Of a stretch of 64,000 bases of DNA, positions 42,928-52,346 are shown piece by piece (the stretch's first letter is position 1; each line of letters begins with the position of its first letter). Source of the DNA: CAZSDP01 sp964605665 (GTDB lineage: Bacteria > Planctomycetota > UBA8108 > UBA1146); NCBI GenBank assembly GCA_964605665.1, contig CAZSDP010000009.1:62001-126000 (forward strand), read 5' to 3'. The translations under genes and the position numbers were made by a program. The notes under the pieces were generated by a model. That model worked only from the letters and a program-made list of their open reading frames with translations, was not told the DNA's origin and did not search any database.

Positions 42928-45900
42928 ATGTCGAAGCGAACTCCTTCTGATCGAAGTCGATTCACCCTACCGGTCCCGGTGACGATCGAGGAAGCAGGAA
43001 ACAGCCGCACCATCGAATACTCCGGTGAGGAACCGCTGACCATCGGACGGGCGGATGATAATCACATCGTCCTCAAGACCGACCGAGCCTCTCGCCACCA
43101 CGCACAGATCATCGGTGAAGGTGGCCGCTTCACCCTACTCGATCCGAAGTCCTCCAATGGGACATCGGTCGATGGAGAAAAGACGCGAAAGGTGGCCCTT
43201 CGAGTCGGCTCCACCATCACCATCGGCGGCGCTTCGATCACCTTCGGTGACTCAAACCGCCCGAAGCCAGTTCGAAGCGGGTCTTCAGCTTCTAGAAGTG
43301 AAGAAGAGGGCCGAACGCGAATTCGGAAGACATCAAAAGAGCGCCCGGAGCAGAACCGAGGTCGCGAGTCCGCTTCACAACCCCGCTCCGCGGAAAAACC
43401 GGCGCGAGGAGCGGCCACGGCAACGAAGAGAGCCAGGGTCGTCGAGGTCGAGGCCCCCGTTTCGCAGAAGATCATGGCGGGCATCTTGGGCCTCGTGGCG
43501 ATCGTCGGGATCATTTGGACCGTCGGGCAATTTACCGACAGTTCGAACCAACTTGATCAAAGCGCGACTTCGATCGCTCAGCGGGAATCAGCTCCGAAGG
43601 AAAAGGAGCTCGACAACCAGCCGCGAGTACGGATCAACGACGATCTCCAATCCAGATCCTCAGATCGTCTGAACTTGCCTCCTCCGCAGAGCATCGATGA
43701 CAGCGATACGACTCCTCCCGGGGAGGAGTGGCCCGAGCTTCGCGAACGGAGTTCTTTCAACGAAGAGTGGCCGGAGCTGAGGGGGGAGAGGTCTCTCGAA
43801 GAATCGGAGGATTCAGAGAGTCTCGAAGACTGGCTCGATGTGGGAAGAGATCGAGGTGGAAGAGAAGGCGAGGTCCCCGATCTCGAACGGGTCGACCCTC
43901 CGCGTCAACTGATCTCAATCATCGCGGATGCCTGGCCACCGGGACCCCGAACGATCGGCTACGAGTACAACCAAAAGAACCACGGCTCCACTCCTGATTT
44001 CGTGGAACGAGGTGGCCAAAATCTCCCGGACCGGAATTCTGCTCAATTCGGCCCCAAGTACCGAGTGATCGGGGTCGAGGTCTCCACTGAAGAGTTCCCT
44101 CCGGGAACCGAACTTCGACTGCGATCGCCAGCGGTGCAGAAGGGTAAGAAGATCCCCCTGCGAATCCCCGAAGTGCTGACTGGAGAACGAGTCAGAAAGT
44201 ACTTCGCTCTCGTTGAACCTGAAGACCGTCGGGTTGTTTTCGAACTCCATCGCGAGCGTGAAGTGATCGCCACCGCGGAGGCGATTCTCCCGAAGACCGG
44301 CACCGTCACCGCTCTTCCAGAAGCGGCGATCGCGATCGCCGAAGAACGGGCAAGAGAAGAGTGGGAACGAAATCAACTCGCCGCCCGAGAGGTGACCGTC
44401 ACCGTCATTGACGACCTAGGTCGCCCCGTTCCCGATGCGAAGGTTTTGCTTCTCCTCGAGAATGGCAGCATGATCACCTTCGAAGGTGAAACGGACGATC
44501 GAGGGATCTACCGCAGGTCGGTCATCCCTGGCAGTTATGAAGTCCATGTCCACGCCGAAGTTCCTGAGCCGATCGACCCCGACGCGGTCACCGCGGTCAA
44601 GCGTCTCCCTCGTCTCCTCTCTCTGCAGGGCCGTATCGGAGCTAAAGAAGAGTCTCTCCACTTGGCCCCCCAGCACTCCGTCGTCATCCGCATTCTCGAT
44701 GAAGAAACATCGTCGCTGCCGATCGAGAAGATCTGGGTCACCCCAACGGCGATCGCTCCTGCCTACCGATACGAGGTGGTCGCACAACAGATTGGAATCC
44801 GCGGTCGCCTCGAGTCCGATCGCTCCGCCGAAGGAGCTCTTCGACTTCTCCTCGGTACCGCTTCCGTCGAGCTCGGTCTTCTCGGACGAACCGAACTGGG
44901 AGAACCGGTGCTGATCACGGAACGGGTCAATCCCACACAGGAGGAGTTGAACTGGGTGTTCCGCCGCGATCGATTCGCCAAGATCGAATTCGATCGCAGC
45001 GCTTCGTTCGGAGGAGTCAGCTCTCTGACCGGTGAAATCGTCGCGGCAGGCCGCTTCCGGGAGAGATTCTCCATCGGGACGACTGACCCTGCTGCCGGAG
45101 AGGGTGACACCTGGCGCGCCTACGTCATGCCCGGGAAGTACCGGATCGCACTGCGCGCTCAATTGCCCAGTGGCGAAGCGGAGTTTCTCCCCTATGCCCT
45201 CGAACTCCCCCCCGGAGCCCGTCACGATCTGACTCCGCGAGCCCCTTGGTCGCTCACCCTTTACCAAAAGCGGAAAGATCGGCAGCAGCAATTCTGGCTC
45301 GCGGTGGTCGACGGTGGCGGCAAAATCCTCGAGCGAGTCCCGGGCGAGCCGGGCAGAATCCGCGGTCTATCGGGAGGCCAAGCGCAAATCGACCAAGAGC
45401 TCACCGTCTTGAAGTGGCAAGTCGCGGAGCAACTCTTGCGACTCGACCTCGGTAAGCTGCGCTATGAAACAGAAATCCCCTTCGGAGACGATCAAATCCG
45501 TGGGCTTGCCTCCCTCGAGAACTTACGCGTCTTCAACGGAGCTGGGTCGAGCTGCAAAGCACCGAGCGTCTTCGAAGCACGCGTGAAGGAGATCCTCCCC
45601 GAAATCAAGAAAACGATCGATGGAAGCTTGGCCTCTCTTGGTCTACCCGATGGACTCCGTCGGATTCATTTGGAACTCGACATCTTCCTTCCTCCCGGCA
45701 TCGGTGGCACCGGTGGAGGCGGAGTCATCACCCTCGACAGCGCGGTCATGCATCGCTATGCGTGCGCGGGTGATCCACTTCCCGGAGCGTACCGGCACGA
45801 GTACGGGCACAACATGGGGTTTGGACATGACCCATACATGCTCTTGGCCGAGGGCGGCTCCGCAACCGACGAGACCCTCTTTGGCCCACTCGCGTTCCGC

Positions 45901-47214
45901 TTGCTCCACGCCGCGACTGGGCAGCGAACCATCGACCACCTCTTGGAAGAACGCTCTGCTCGCGGATTCTCTTGGCGTCCAAATGCAGCGGTGTTCGCCG
46001 CTCTGCGCGCACTTTACGGTCCACAGGTTCACAAGAAGATGATCACCGAGCGACGATCTGCTGAGCAGACTCTGCGCCTCCATGGATTGAGCAGTATCGA
46101 GAGAATCGCGACTCTCTACTCCCTCGTCCTCGACCGCAATGTTGCTTGGGTATTTCGTGCACATGGTTGGCCAGTCTTCGATGCTCGAGTCGACCTTGGA
46201 GCAAGCGCGGTCAAGTTCATACGCAACCACCCCCGTCAACTCAACTACACTCAAGTTCCTGGCACTCCGATTCAGAGTTGGTGGGTCCTCGATCTCGATG
46301 GGGCTCGACATCGAGGCGAAGAACCTGAAGACCCTCTCGCCTGGCGAAGGGTGGAGTGGCCCACTGGAAACATCGATTTGGCGATCGAAGGAGAGCCGCT
46401 CGAAAGACGGCGACGTTGGTTGCTCTTCAGAAGAATTGCCGTGAACGAAGACACCGACGCCCGCGTCTTGTGCGCGAGCGATGTGTCACTCGAAGTGCGC
46501 GTCAATGGCCAAGCGATTGGCATCTATGACGCTTCGCCTCAACAGTTTCAGCCGGCCCACGACGAATTGATGCTCAATCAAAAGCGACCGTTGCCGGTTT
46601 ACCTACCTAAAGGTGAGAACTTCATCGAAGTCGCAGTCACGCAAGATCCTGGTGCTCGTGGCTTCGTTCTGGCTCTTGCAACGGTGGAAGGAAAACCACT
46701 GCGCCTCGGTTTCGTCGACGATGGTCCCCCAGGGGCGGATCTCTCGAAGTCCGATCCGATCGAAGTACCGATCAAACCGGTTTTGACCGACTCCTTCGAA
46801 TCAGATTGGACCCTTGCGTGGATCGAGGGTGCCACGGAACCGCCAGGCTCCCTGAAATTCAGCCTCGACTCGGAGCAGCCGGCCTTCGGATCGCAGTCTC
46901 TCCGCGTTGAATTCACCAACTCCGCCTCCGGAGCCTTGATCCAACGAGTCATGATCCCACCCGGTAAGACCTACCGCCTGAAGGCCGCCATGAGATCGGA
47001 GGGGTTTGCGGGCGAGGCGTTCGTCGGGCTCTTCACCGGGGAACTCGGCGGCTGGCTCGGTCGAACCGAACCGCTCAACAAAGCGAACTCTCCGTGGAAA
47101 GCGTTTTCAGCGACCTGGTCCCCGGGAACTTCGCGAGTGGTCTATGTCGCCTGCTACGTCAAAGGGACTCGGGGGCGCGTCTGGTTCGACGGAGTTCAGC
47201 TCGAAGAGAAGTAG
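42928..47214 (+). CDS. FHA-domain transmembrane protein with extracytoplasmic zinc metallopeptidase
   Basis: 1428 residues from ATG 42928, with GGAGAG just before it. A cytoplasmic FHA domain (about 25-108; IGRADDNHIVL, ASRHHAQI, SSNGT) is followed by a basic linker, one membrane span (181-200) and an acidic linker. Outside are a Cna/carboxypeptidase-regulatory-like domain (VTVIDDLGRPVPDAKVLLL) and the zinc site HEYGHNMGFGHD (957-968), a full HExxHxxGxxHD motif as in metzincins. The following text (LYSLVLDRNVAWVFRAHGWPV) resembles the M60/enhancin-like end domain. The last about 140 residues form a carbohydrate-binding-like domain. Which peptidase family this belongs to needs a structure comparison. 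Confidence 0.85.
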   Translation: MSKRTPSDRSRFTLPVPVTIEEAGNSRTIEYSGEEPLTIGRADDNHIVLKTDRASRHHAQIIGEGGRFTLLDPKSSNGTSVDGEKTRKVALRVGSTITIGGASITFGDSNRPKPVRSGSSASRSEEEGRTRIRKTSKERPEQNRGRESASQPRSAEKPARGAATATKRARVVEVEAPVSQKIMAGILGLVAIVGIIWTVGQFTDSSNQLDQSATSIAQRESAPKEKELDNQPRVRINDDLQSRSSDRLNLPPPQSIDDSDTTPPGEEWPELRERSSFNEEWPELRGERSLEESEDSESLEDWLDVGRDRGGREGEVPDLERVDPPRQLISIIADAWPPGPRTIGYEYNQKNHGSTPDFVERGGQNLPDRNSAQFGPKYRVIGVEVSTEEFPPGTELRLRSPAVQKGKKIPLRIPEVLTGERVRKYFALVEPEDRRVVFELHREREVIATAEAILPKTGTVTALPEAAIAIAEERAREEWERNQLAAREVTVTVIDDLGRPVPDAKVLLLLENGSMITFEGETDDRGIYRRSVIPGSYEVHVHAEVPEPIDPDAVTAVKRLPRLLSLQGRIGAKEESLHLAPQHSVVIRILDEETSSLPIEKIWVTPTAIAPAYRYEVVAQQIGIRGRLESDRSAEGALRLLLGTASVELGLLGRTELGEPVLITERVNPTQEELNWVFRRDRFAKIEFDRSASFGGVSSLTGEIVAAGRFRERFSIGTTDPAAGEGDTWRAYVMPGKYRIALRAQLPSGEAEFLPYALELPPGARHDLTPRAPWSLTLYQKRKDRQQQFWLAVVDGGGKILERVPGEPGRIRGLSGGQAQIDQELTVLKWQVAEQLLRLDLGKLRYETEIPFGDDQIRGLASLENLRVFNGAGSSCKAPSVFEARVKEILPEIKKTIDGSLASLGLPDGLRRIHLELDIFLPPGIGGTGGGGVITLDSAVMHRYACAGDPLPGAYRHEYGHNMGFGHDPYMLLAEGGSATDETLFGPLAFRLLHAATGQRTIDHLLEERSARGFSWRPNAAVFAALRALYGPQVHKKMITERRSAEQTLRLHGLSSIERIATLYSLVLDRNVAWVFRAHGWPVFDARVDLGASAVKFIRNHPRQLNYTQVPGTPIQSWWVLDLDGARHRGEEPEDPLAWRRVEWPTGNIDLAIEGEPLERRRRWLLFRRIAVNEDTDARVLCASDVSLEVRVNGQAIGIYDASPQQFQPAHDELMLNQKRPLPVYLPKGENFIEVAVTQDPGARGFVLALATVEGKPLRLGFVDDGPPGADLSKSDPIEVPIKPVLTDSFESDWTLAWIEGATEPPGSLKFSLDSEQPAFGSQSLRVEFTNSASGALIQRVMIPPGKTYRLKAAMRSEGFAGEAFVGLFTGELGGWLGRTEPLNKANSPWKAFSATWSPGTSRVVYVACYVKGTRGRVWFDGVQLEEK

Positions 47215-47290
47215 TCGCATCGGCAGCGGTCTCGCTTCTCAACACTCCATCACCTAGGATGTTCACCGTCCTGTTCGAACCGCGCTTGGT

Positions 47291-47322
47291 GCCACGCGGC
47301 CACACTGCCACGCGGCCACACT
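47291..47322. repeat. Perfect 16-bp tandem duplication
   Basis: GCCACGCGGCCACACT occurs twice in tandem (47291-47306, 47307-47322) and the start of a third copy follows. It lies in the spacer after the FHA-peptidase gene. Confidence 0.85.
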
Positions 47323-47333
47323 GCCACAGCAGG

Positions 47334-47357
47334 CGAGACGTACCGCGAGACGTACCG
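47334..47357. repeat. Perfect 12-bp tandem duplication
   Basis: CGAGACGTACCG occurs twice in tandem (47334-47345, 47346-47357), only 11 bases after the preceding tandem repeat. Confidence 0.8.
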
Positions 47358-47388
47358 ACTTCGGAGCTCGAGATGGAGGTATGACCGG

Positions 47389-48201
47389 TTGTCAGACAAT
47401 CCTCTTTCAGACCATCATCTTTCAGCCCATCCCTTCTCAGAAGATTGGCCTCGACTTCGAGAGATTGCAGAATCCCAAGGGGTCGCTGGAGTCATCGCAT
47501 CGATCGAGGCAGAGGTCGATCCGGTGCAGCGACGAGGTCTCTATTCGATCGCGGTCCAAAAACTCTCTCATCAATCTTGGTCTGATTCTTCTCTCGACAA
47601 CACCATCGGTATCGCACGCGCCGCTATCGAAGAGGGGATTAGACAAGCGAAGACAGAATCTGATCAAAACGAAGCGGCTCGACGAATCGAGTACGCAAAT
47701 GTGCTCAGTTACAATTTGTCTGCGGATCTCGCCATCTGCTGGCCAAATGACGATCGGCCGCGAGAGAGCCGCCACTTCGAAGCGGGACTCTCCGCTGCGG
47801 AGGACTGCCTCCGTTGGCGAAAGGAACTGAAGAAGGGGGCTTTCCCCTTTTCGATCGCCTGGTGGGCACACGGAATCCACGCTCTCTCACTGGGGCGATG
47901 TGAAGTCGCGATCGAGAGTTTCTCCCAAAGCCTTATCAAGGCGAAGGTCGTCGCCGAGGAAGAGGGGCGCTCTACAAAGGTCGGAGCTGACGCGAATTTC
48001 TCGGTCAATCTCGCCGCTGGCTATCTCGGCCTTGCGCGTTGGCGCCAAGGCGAGGATGGAGGAGAGAAAGAATTTCTCGCAGCGATCGATGCCTTTAGAA
48101 GCCAAGGACTGCGTCACCTCGACGAGCAGCAAGAAACCGAATTCGGTGTCGCTCAGCTCGAGACCGCCGCCTCTCGAATCGTAAGTAACTCACTTCAATG
48201 A
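47389..48201 (+). CDS. Unknown helical protein, TPR-like
   Basis: 270 residues from TTG 47389, with GGAGG about ten bases upstream. The first 16 residues carry a degenerate five-residue repeat (NPLSD, HHLSA, HPFSE) from a 15-bp DNA repeat. The remainder is helical, with paired helices such as FEAGLSAAEDCLRWRKE and GRCEVAIESFSQSLIKAK that suggest tetratricopeptide-like folds. It is cytoplasmic, followed 13 bases later by the pseudouridine synthase. Function not recognised. Confidence 0.65.
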   Translation: MSDNPLSDHHLSAHPFSEDWPRLREIAESQGVAGVIASIEAEVDPVQRRGLYSIAVQKLSHQSWSDSSLDNTIGIARAAIEEGIRQAKTESDQNEAARRIEYANVLSYNLSADLAICWPNDDRPRESRHFEAGLSAAEDCLRWRKELKKGAFPFSIAWWAHGIHALSLGRCEVAIESFSQSLIKAKVVAEEEGRSTKVGADANFSVNLAAGYLGLARWRQGEDGGEKEFLAAIDAFRSQGLRHLDEQQETEFGVAQLETAASRIVSNSLQ

Positions 48202-48214
48202 CCCCGCCGATCCG

Positions 48215-48973
48215 ATGAACCATCCTCGACGTCCAACGGTGCAAGTGATCTATAGCGACTCTTCGATCACCGCCATCGACAAGCCCTCCGGAATCACCTC
48301 GGTCAGTGAACGCTGGGACAGTGAAGCTGCAACCGCGATCGATCTTCTTTGGTCGATATGGAAGGGGGAGTCGGCAGATGCGCCACGCCCCCATGTCATT
48401 CACCGCCTGGACAAGGACACTTCGGGAATTCTGCTCTTCGCACGCCATCGAGATGCCCAAGTCTCTCTGCGTGAGCAATTTCGTCTTCGAACGGTGGAGA
48501 AAACTTACTACGCACTGACCGCCGGGGTACCGACACCCTCCGAAGGATCGATCGAGCTCAAAATCGAGGAGGACCCAGCGAAAGCAGGACGAGTTCGAAA
48601 GGTTCGCTCCGGCCAAGGGAAGAAGTGTTTCACTGACTATCGGGTCCTCGAAGTACATGGTTGGTATGCCTGGGTCGAAGTCCGCCCCCACACCGGCCGT
48701 ACTCATCAGATTCGAATCTCCCTACGAGAACTGGGAGCCCCATGCGTCGCCGACCCCTTCTACGGCGATGGTTCCCCACTCTTACTCTCAAAGTTGAAAC
48801 GCGACTACAAAGCTGGTCGCGGCCGCGAAGAACGACCTCTGCTCGGCCGACTCGGGCTGCATGCCGCGCGACTCTCTTTTGAGCACCCCGAAAGCGGTGA
48901 ACGGCTCTCACTGGAAGCTCCACTGCCAAAAGACATCCGCACCACCCTCCGGCAGCTGTCGCGGTGGGCATGA
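48215..48973 (+). CDS. RluA-family pseudouridine synthase
   Basis: 252 residues. HRLDKDTSGILLFA with the catalytic Asp (D66), VEKTYYALTAG, and the RPHTGRTHQIRISL motif place it in the RluA/C/D group. There is no S4 RNA-binding domain, which is usual for RluA and TruC types. It converts a uridine in rRNA or tRNA to pseudouridine; the exact target cannot be read from sequence. Confidence 0.92.
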   Translation: MNHPRRPTVQVIYSDSSITAIDKPSGITSVSERWDSEAATAIDLLWSIWKGESADAPRPHVIHRLDKDTSGILLFARHRDAQVSLREQFRLRTVEKTYYALTAGVPTPSEGSIELKIEEDPAKAGRVRKVRSGQGKKCFTDYRVLEVHGWYAWVEVRPHTGRTHQIRISLRELGAPCVADPFYGDGSPLLLSKLKRDYKAGRGREERPLLGRLGLHAARLSFEHPESGERLSLEAPLPKDIRTTLRQLSRWA

Positions 48974-49224
48974 ATCAGACCCTCCACCGATTCGCTCCCA
49001 CGAGACCTTTCACTCTCGTTCCGCAACATCGATACGTGAGGTCGATTCCCGATGACAAGAGTCCGCCTAAATCGATCAAAGATCTGGACGTAGCTTCAGC
49101 ATGAGCGTCTCAGGAGACGTCCAAGCCAGATCAAGAGAAGTTCTCATTGGTAGTTTTCGCTTTTTCACATGCCTCTCGGTCCCCTTTGTTACGATCCCTA
49201 GAGTCGACAGAGGAGGATGATCGA

Positions 49225-49899
49225 GTGACTCAAACCGCGCAAAGGGACGCATCGGGCAATCTGTTCGGCGATGCGGTGATCTTGACCGGCGGACGCGGCA
49301 GACGACTCGGCCAACGAAAAGAGTCGGCTCTGCTCGGGGACCGCTCTTTGCTCGAGATCCAAATCGATCGCTGGTCTTCACATTTTGACCGCATTTGGAT
49401 CTCCTGCCGCGATGCCACGGAGAGTGAGATCCCGGCTCAACTCCCGGTCATCGCTGACCCGCCCCAAGTCGAATCGGTGATCGATCTACTGCCTCCTCTC
49501 CTCGATAAGATCGATAGACCGTTCTGGCTGATCGCCGTCGACATGCCGATCGTCCCTCTCGAGATTCCAACGACGTTGATCGCAGCATACAGACCGGGAA
49601 CCTGCGTCTTCCCAGAGCAAGAACGAGGGCTCGAGATGCTTTGCGGTATCTATGATCCTGAGGCGAGGGACTCGATCGAGTCCCTTCGTCGACAGGGTAA
49701 GCGAGCCCTCTCCAATATCGCGAAGCACTCCTCTTCGCAAATCCTACGCTACCCTCAGGACTTCCCGAAGGTCACCGGTCCAGCCCTAAAGCTCGGTCCG
49801 TTCTTCAATGTGAATACTCCAGCGGATCTCCACAAACTACGATCAGAGTACGAAGGCTCTCCTCACGGGAACGATGCCGAGGAAAAGGACTCTCCATGA
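49225..49899 (+). CDS. MobA-like molybdenum cofactor nucleotidyltransferase
   Basis: 224 residues from GTG 49225, chosen because AGGAGG lies eight bases before it; an earlier frame start at 49147 adds unrelated residues. The nucleotide loop LTGGRGRRLGQRKESAL (20-36) and AVDMPIV (D106) match MobA, which attaches GMP to molybdopterin. Residue choice in the loop departs somewhat from the LAGGxSxRMG consensus, so another sugar or cofactor nucleotidyltransferase is possible. Its stop overlaps the next gene's ATG. Confidence 0.78.
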   Translation: MTQTAQRDASGNLFGDAVILTGGRGRRLGQRKESALLGDRSLLEIQIDRWSSHFDRIWISCRDATESEIPAQLPVIADPPQVESVIDLLPPLLDKIDRPFWLIAVDMPIVPLEIPTTLIAAYRPGTCVFPEQERGLEMLCGIYDPEARDSIESLRRQGKRALSNIAKHSSSQILRYPQDFPKVTGPALKLGPFFNVNTPADLHKLRSEYEGSPHGNDAEEKDSP

Positions 49900-51533
49900 G
49901 AGCGCGAGAGCAGCTGATCGCGATTCAAAAGAGCCTCACAAAGGCTGCCAAGAGTGAGATCTATGAGGCTTTGGGCCCACTATCTTCTCCACTACAGCGC
50001 TACTCTGACGAGTATTACGCTCAATTTCCTGGTGAAGCTTCTCCCGTAGGACTGGACACGATTGAGACTGCAGTGGCCGAAGCGGACGTGGCGTACTTCG
50101 GCGACTATCACACTCTGCTCGAGTCACAAAAGGCGCCACTACGTATCCTCGAATCGGTCATCGATACCGGTCGTCAGTTGATCCTCGCCACGGAAGTCGT
50201 CCAGTTGGTGCACCAAGACCATCTCGATCGATATCTCGCGGGAAATCTCGATGAACGCGCATTTCTCGCCGCGATCGAATACGACCGAACCTGGGGTTTC
50301 AATTGGCGAAACTACCGCCTTCATTTCGAGTTCGCTCGTCGACACGGAATCAAGATGCTCGCGATCAATTCCGACCCCAGAGTTGGGAACAACAACCTCG
50401 AGTTTCGCGACTCGATGGCTGGGATGTTGATCGTCGAAGCGCTTTGTAGAAACCCAACGGCCCTGATTGCGGTCTCATTTGGAGACTTGCATGTCGCTTC
50501 GAATCACATTCCTTCCCGGGTGAGACAATATGCGAGTGGGCGCAAAATCGATCCGATCAAGGAAGTGATCGTTTACCAAAATGTAGACTCGGTGTATTGG
50601 TCTCTGGTCGATAGAGAACTTGAGCAAACAACACAAGCTGTTCGCGTGGATGACCAGAGCTTTTGCATGGTCAACACCACGCCCCTCGTGATGTACCAAT
50701 CCTATTTGAACTGGGAGCTGAACCAGGAAGAGCTCGAAGAGTCTGTCGGCCTCGAAACACCGCACATCTCATCCACCATCATGACTGACCAAGTCCATGA
50801 AATCGTGCACACAATTTGCCGTTTTCTAGAATTCTCCACACAAGGCCTAGACGACTTCACCGTACATACGAGCCGCGATCTCGACTTACTCGATCGCCTC
50901 ATCGAGCAAGGCCGTATGCAAAGTTCTGATCTTGAGGAGTTCAAGGAGCAGATTGAACAAGACGAGAGCTTCTTCTTGGTTGAAGAGAAACTGATCTACC
51001 TGGGTAATCTCTCGATCGATCACGCTGCCGAGGAAGCAACGCACTACATCAATACAAAGCTCTCGGGGCACGTGCGAAATCCACCGACGACCGTCTTTGA
51101 CTTCTACTATCGAACGATGAAAGAGGCTATCGGCTTCTTAGGGTCGAAAGTCATCTGCCAAAAACGCTCGTGCTATCACCGTTCCGATTTCGAACAGTTG
51201 CTCGAGGACACTCGAGGAAAACGGCTGGATGACCGAATGTCGCAGATCAGACAAGTTTCTCGAGACGTTCTCGCTCATCTCAGCTTTGAACGGAAGGTGC
51301 AGGATTCCGACCGGCAAAGATATCCGCGCTTTCAAAAGCTGTATCGCCGACCGCTCCCCATCCACATCGGAACAACCCACTCCCTCGGCTACATCTTGGG
51401 CGACATGATCTATGTAGCATTGATGAACGGGGAGGTTCGGAGATCAGAGGTTCGGTCCCTCTTTGAAGAACGATTTGCCACCGAGGATCGCCCAAGGGAA
51501 CTCTATTTCGAGTGGGTGAAGCGACTCTCTTGA
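49896..51533 (+). CDS. ChaN-like (heme-binding uptake family) protein
   Basis: 545 residues, with no signal peptide. The N-terminal about 230 residues carry the ChaN/PF04187 pattern: AYFGDYHTLLESQKAPLRILE with H72, WNWRNYRLHFEFARRHG-like text, and AVSFGDLHVASNHIPSRV with a second conserved His. ChaN from Campylobacter binds iron-heme in the outer membrane; this copy is cytoplasmic and has about 300 extra helical residues with no known match. It starts inside the stop of the MobA-like gene (ATGA). Confidence 0.7.
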   Translation: MRAREQLIAIQKSLTKAAKSEIYEALGPLSSPLQRYSDEYYAQFPGEASPVGLDTIETAVAEADVAYFGDYHTLLESQKAPLRILESVIDTGRQLILATEVVQLVHQDHLDRYLAGNLDERAFLAAIEYDRTWGFNWRNYRLHFEFARRHGIKMLAINSDPRVGNNNLEFRDSMAGMLIVEALCRNPTALIAVSFGDLHVASNHIPSRVRQYASGRKIDPIKEVIVYQNVDSVYWSLVDRELEQTTQAVRVDDQSFCMVNTTPLVMYQSYLNWELNQEELEESVGLETPHISSTIMTDQVHEIVHTICRFLEFSTQGLDDFTVHTSRDLDLLDRLIEQGRMQSSDLEEFKEQIEQDESFFLVEEKLIYLGNLSIDHAAEEATHYINTKLSGHVRNPPTTVFDFYYRTMKEAIGFLGSKVICQKRSCYHRSDFEQLLEDTRGKRLDDRMSQIRQVSRDVLAHLSFERKVQDSDRQRYPRFQKLYRRPLPIHIGTTHSLGYILGDMIYVALMNGEVRRSEVRSLFEERFATEDRPRELYFEWVKRLS

Positions 51534-51753
51534 GCCATCATCGGCCTCATCCTCCCAATCTTCACCGATCAACCCACGAGACGACGTCCACCAAATGAAC
51601 CTCGGCACTCCCACCCACCGCGCGTTCAGGAATGCTGCAATCGGCCTTCAATCTGCTAAAAACAGTCGATATTCGGCCAAATCGCACGTTCGAGTGAAGC
51701 CGTCGATTGACCGAGCGGCTTGTCGAAGCGGTCGATTGAGGATAGATTTAGGG

Positions 51754-52263
51754 ATGATGCAGAATCGAACGATCGCCCTACTACTCTTGGTGAGCGCCTT
51801 GGCTTCGTCCTTCATTTCGACGCGGCCTCTCTACCACTGCAGCATCAGTGATCGCCACAGCTTCTTTCAAGACTGCTGTCAGTCCAACGGGCAAGAGACT
51901 GCGTCTGAGGGACTCTCGTCAGACTTCGCGCCGGCGAGTCAACGCTCTTTGGGTTGTTGCTCGATGCAGCCGACCACGCCGAACTCACCATCGGCCCCGC
52001 AAAGCACTCCCTCGCAACAGGTCCTCTCTGAGAGGGAAGCGGTCGCCTGTTCATGCTGTGAAACGACCTTCCTTCGCATCATTTGCCTCGACCCTCGCGA
52101 AGAGAATGACCTCCGACTCTTTCCCGATCACTCCCTCAGCATTTTTACCGCGACAGACTCCACGGTCCCGGTTCGCCTCGACTGGACCGAGAAGTCGGTC
52201 CGTGGGCCACCACGTGGTAACCACCCTCCTCTACCGATCCTTCACAACGCCCTTCGTTGCTAA
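51754..52263 (+). CDS. Small Cys-rich exported protein leading the ABC efflux operon
   Basis: 169 residues from ATG 51754 (an open frame to 51595 is not signal-like). A hydrophobic start (TIALLLLVSALASSF) suggests export. It then has three CC pairs (41-42, 68-69, 101-102) with further Cys at 29, 99 and 111 and a Ser/Pro/Gln-rich middle. It lies 83 bases before the TolC-type gene. Cys pairs of this kind suggest metal or thiol chemistry, but there is no known family. Confidence 0.6.
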   Translation: MMQNRTIALLLLVSALASSFISTRPLYHCSISDRHSFFQDCCQSNGQETASEGLSSDFAPASQRSLGCCSMQPTTPNSPSAPQSTPSQQVLSEREAVACSCCETTFLRIICLDPREENDLRLFPDHSLSIFTATDSTVPVRLDWTEKSVRGPPRGNHPPLPILHNALRC

Positions 52264-52346
52264 TTCCTCCTCGATCGATGTGATTCGGGAACTCTCAAAT
52301 GCGATGAGCGTTCCCTACTTCGTCATCTCTCGAGGAAGGATTCATT

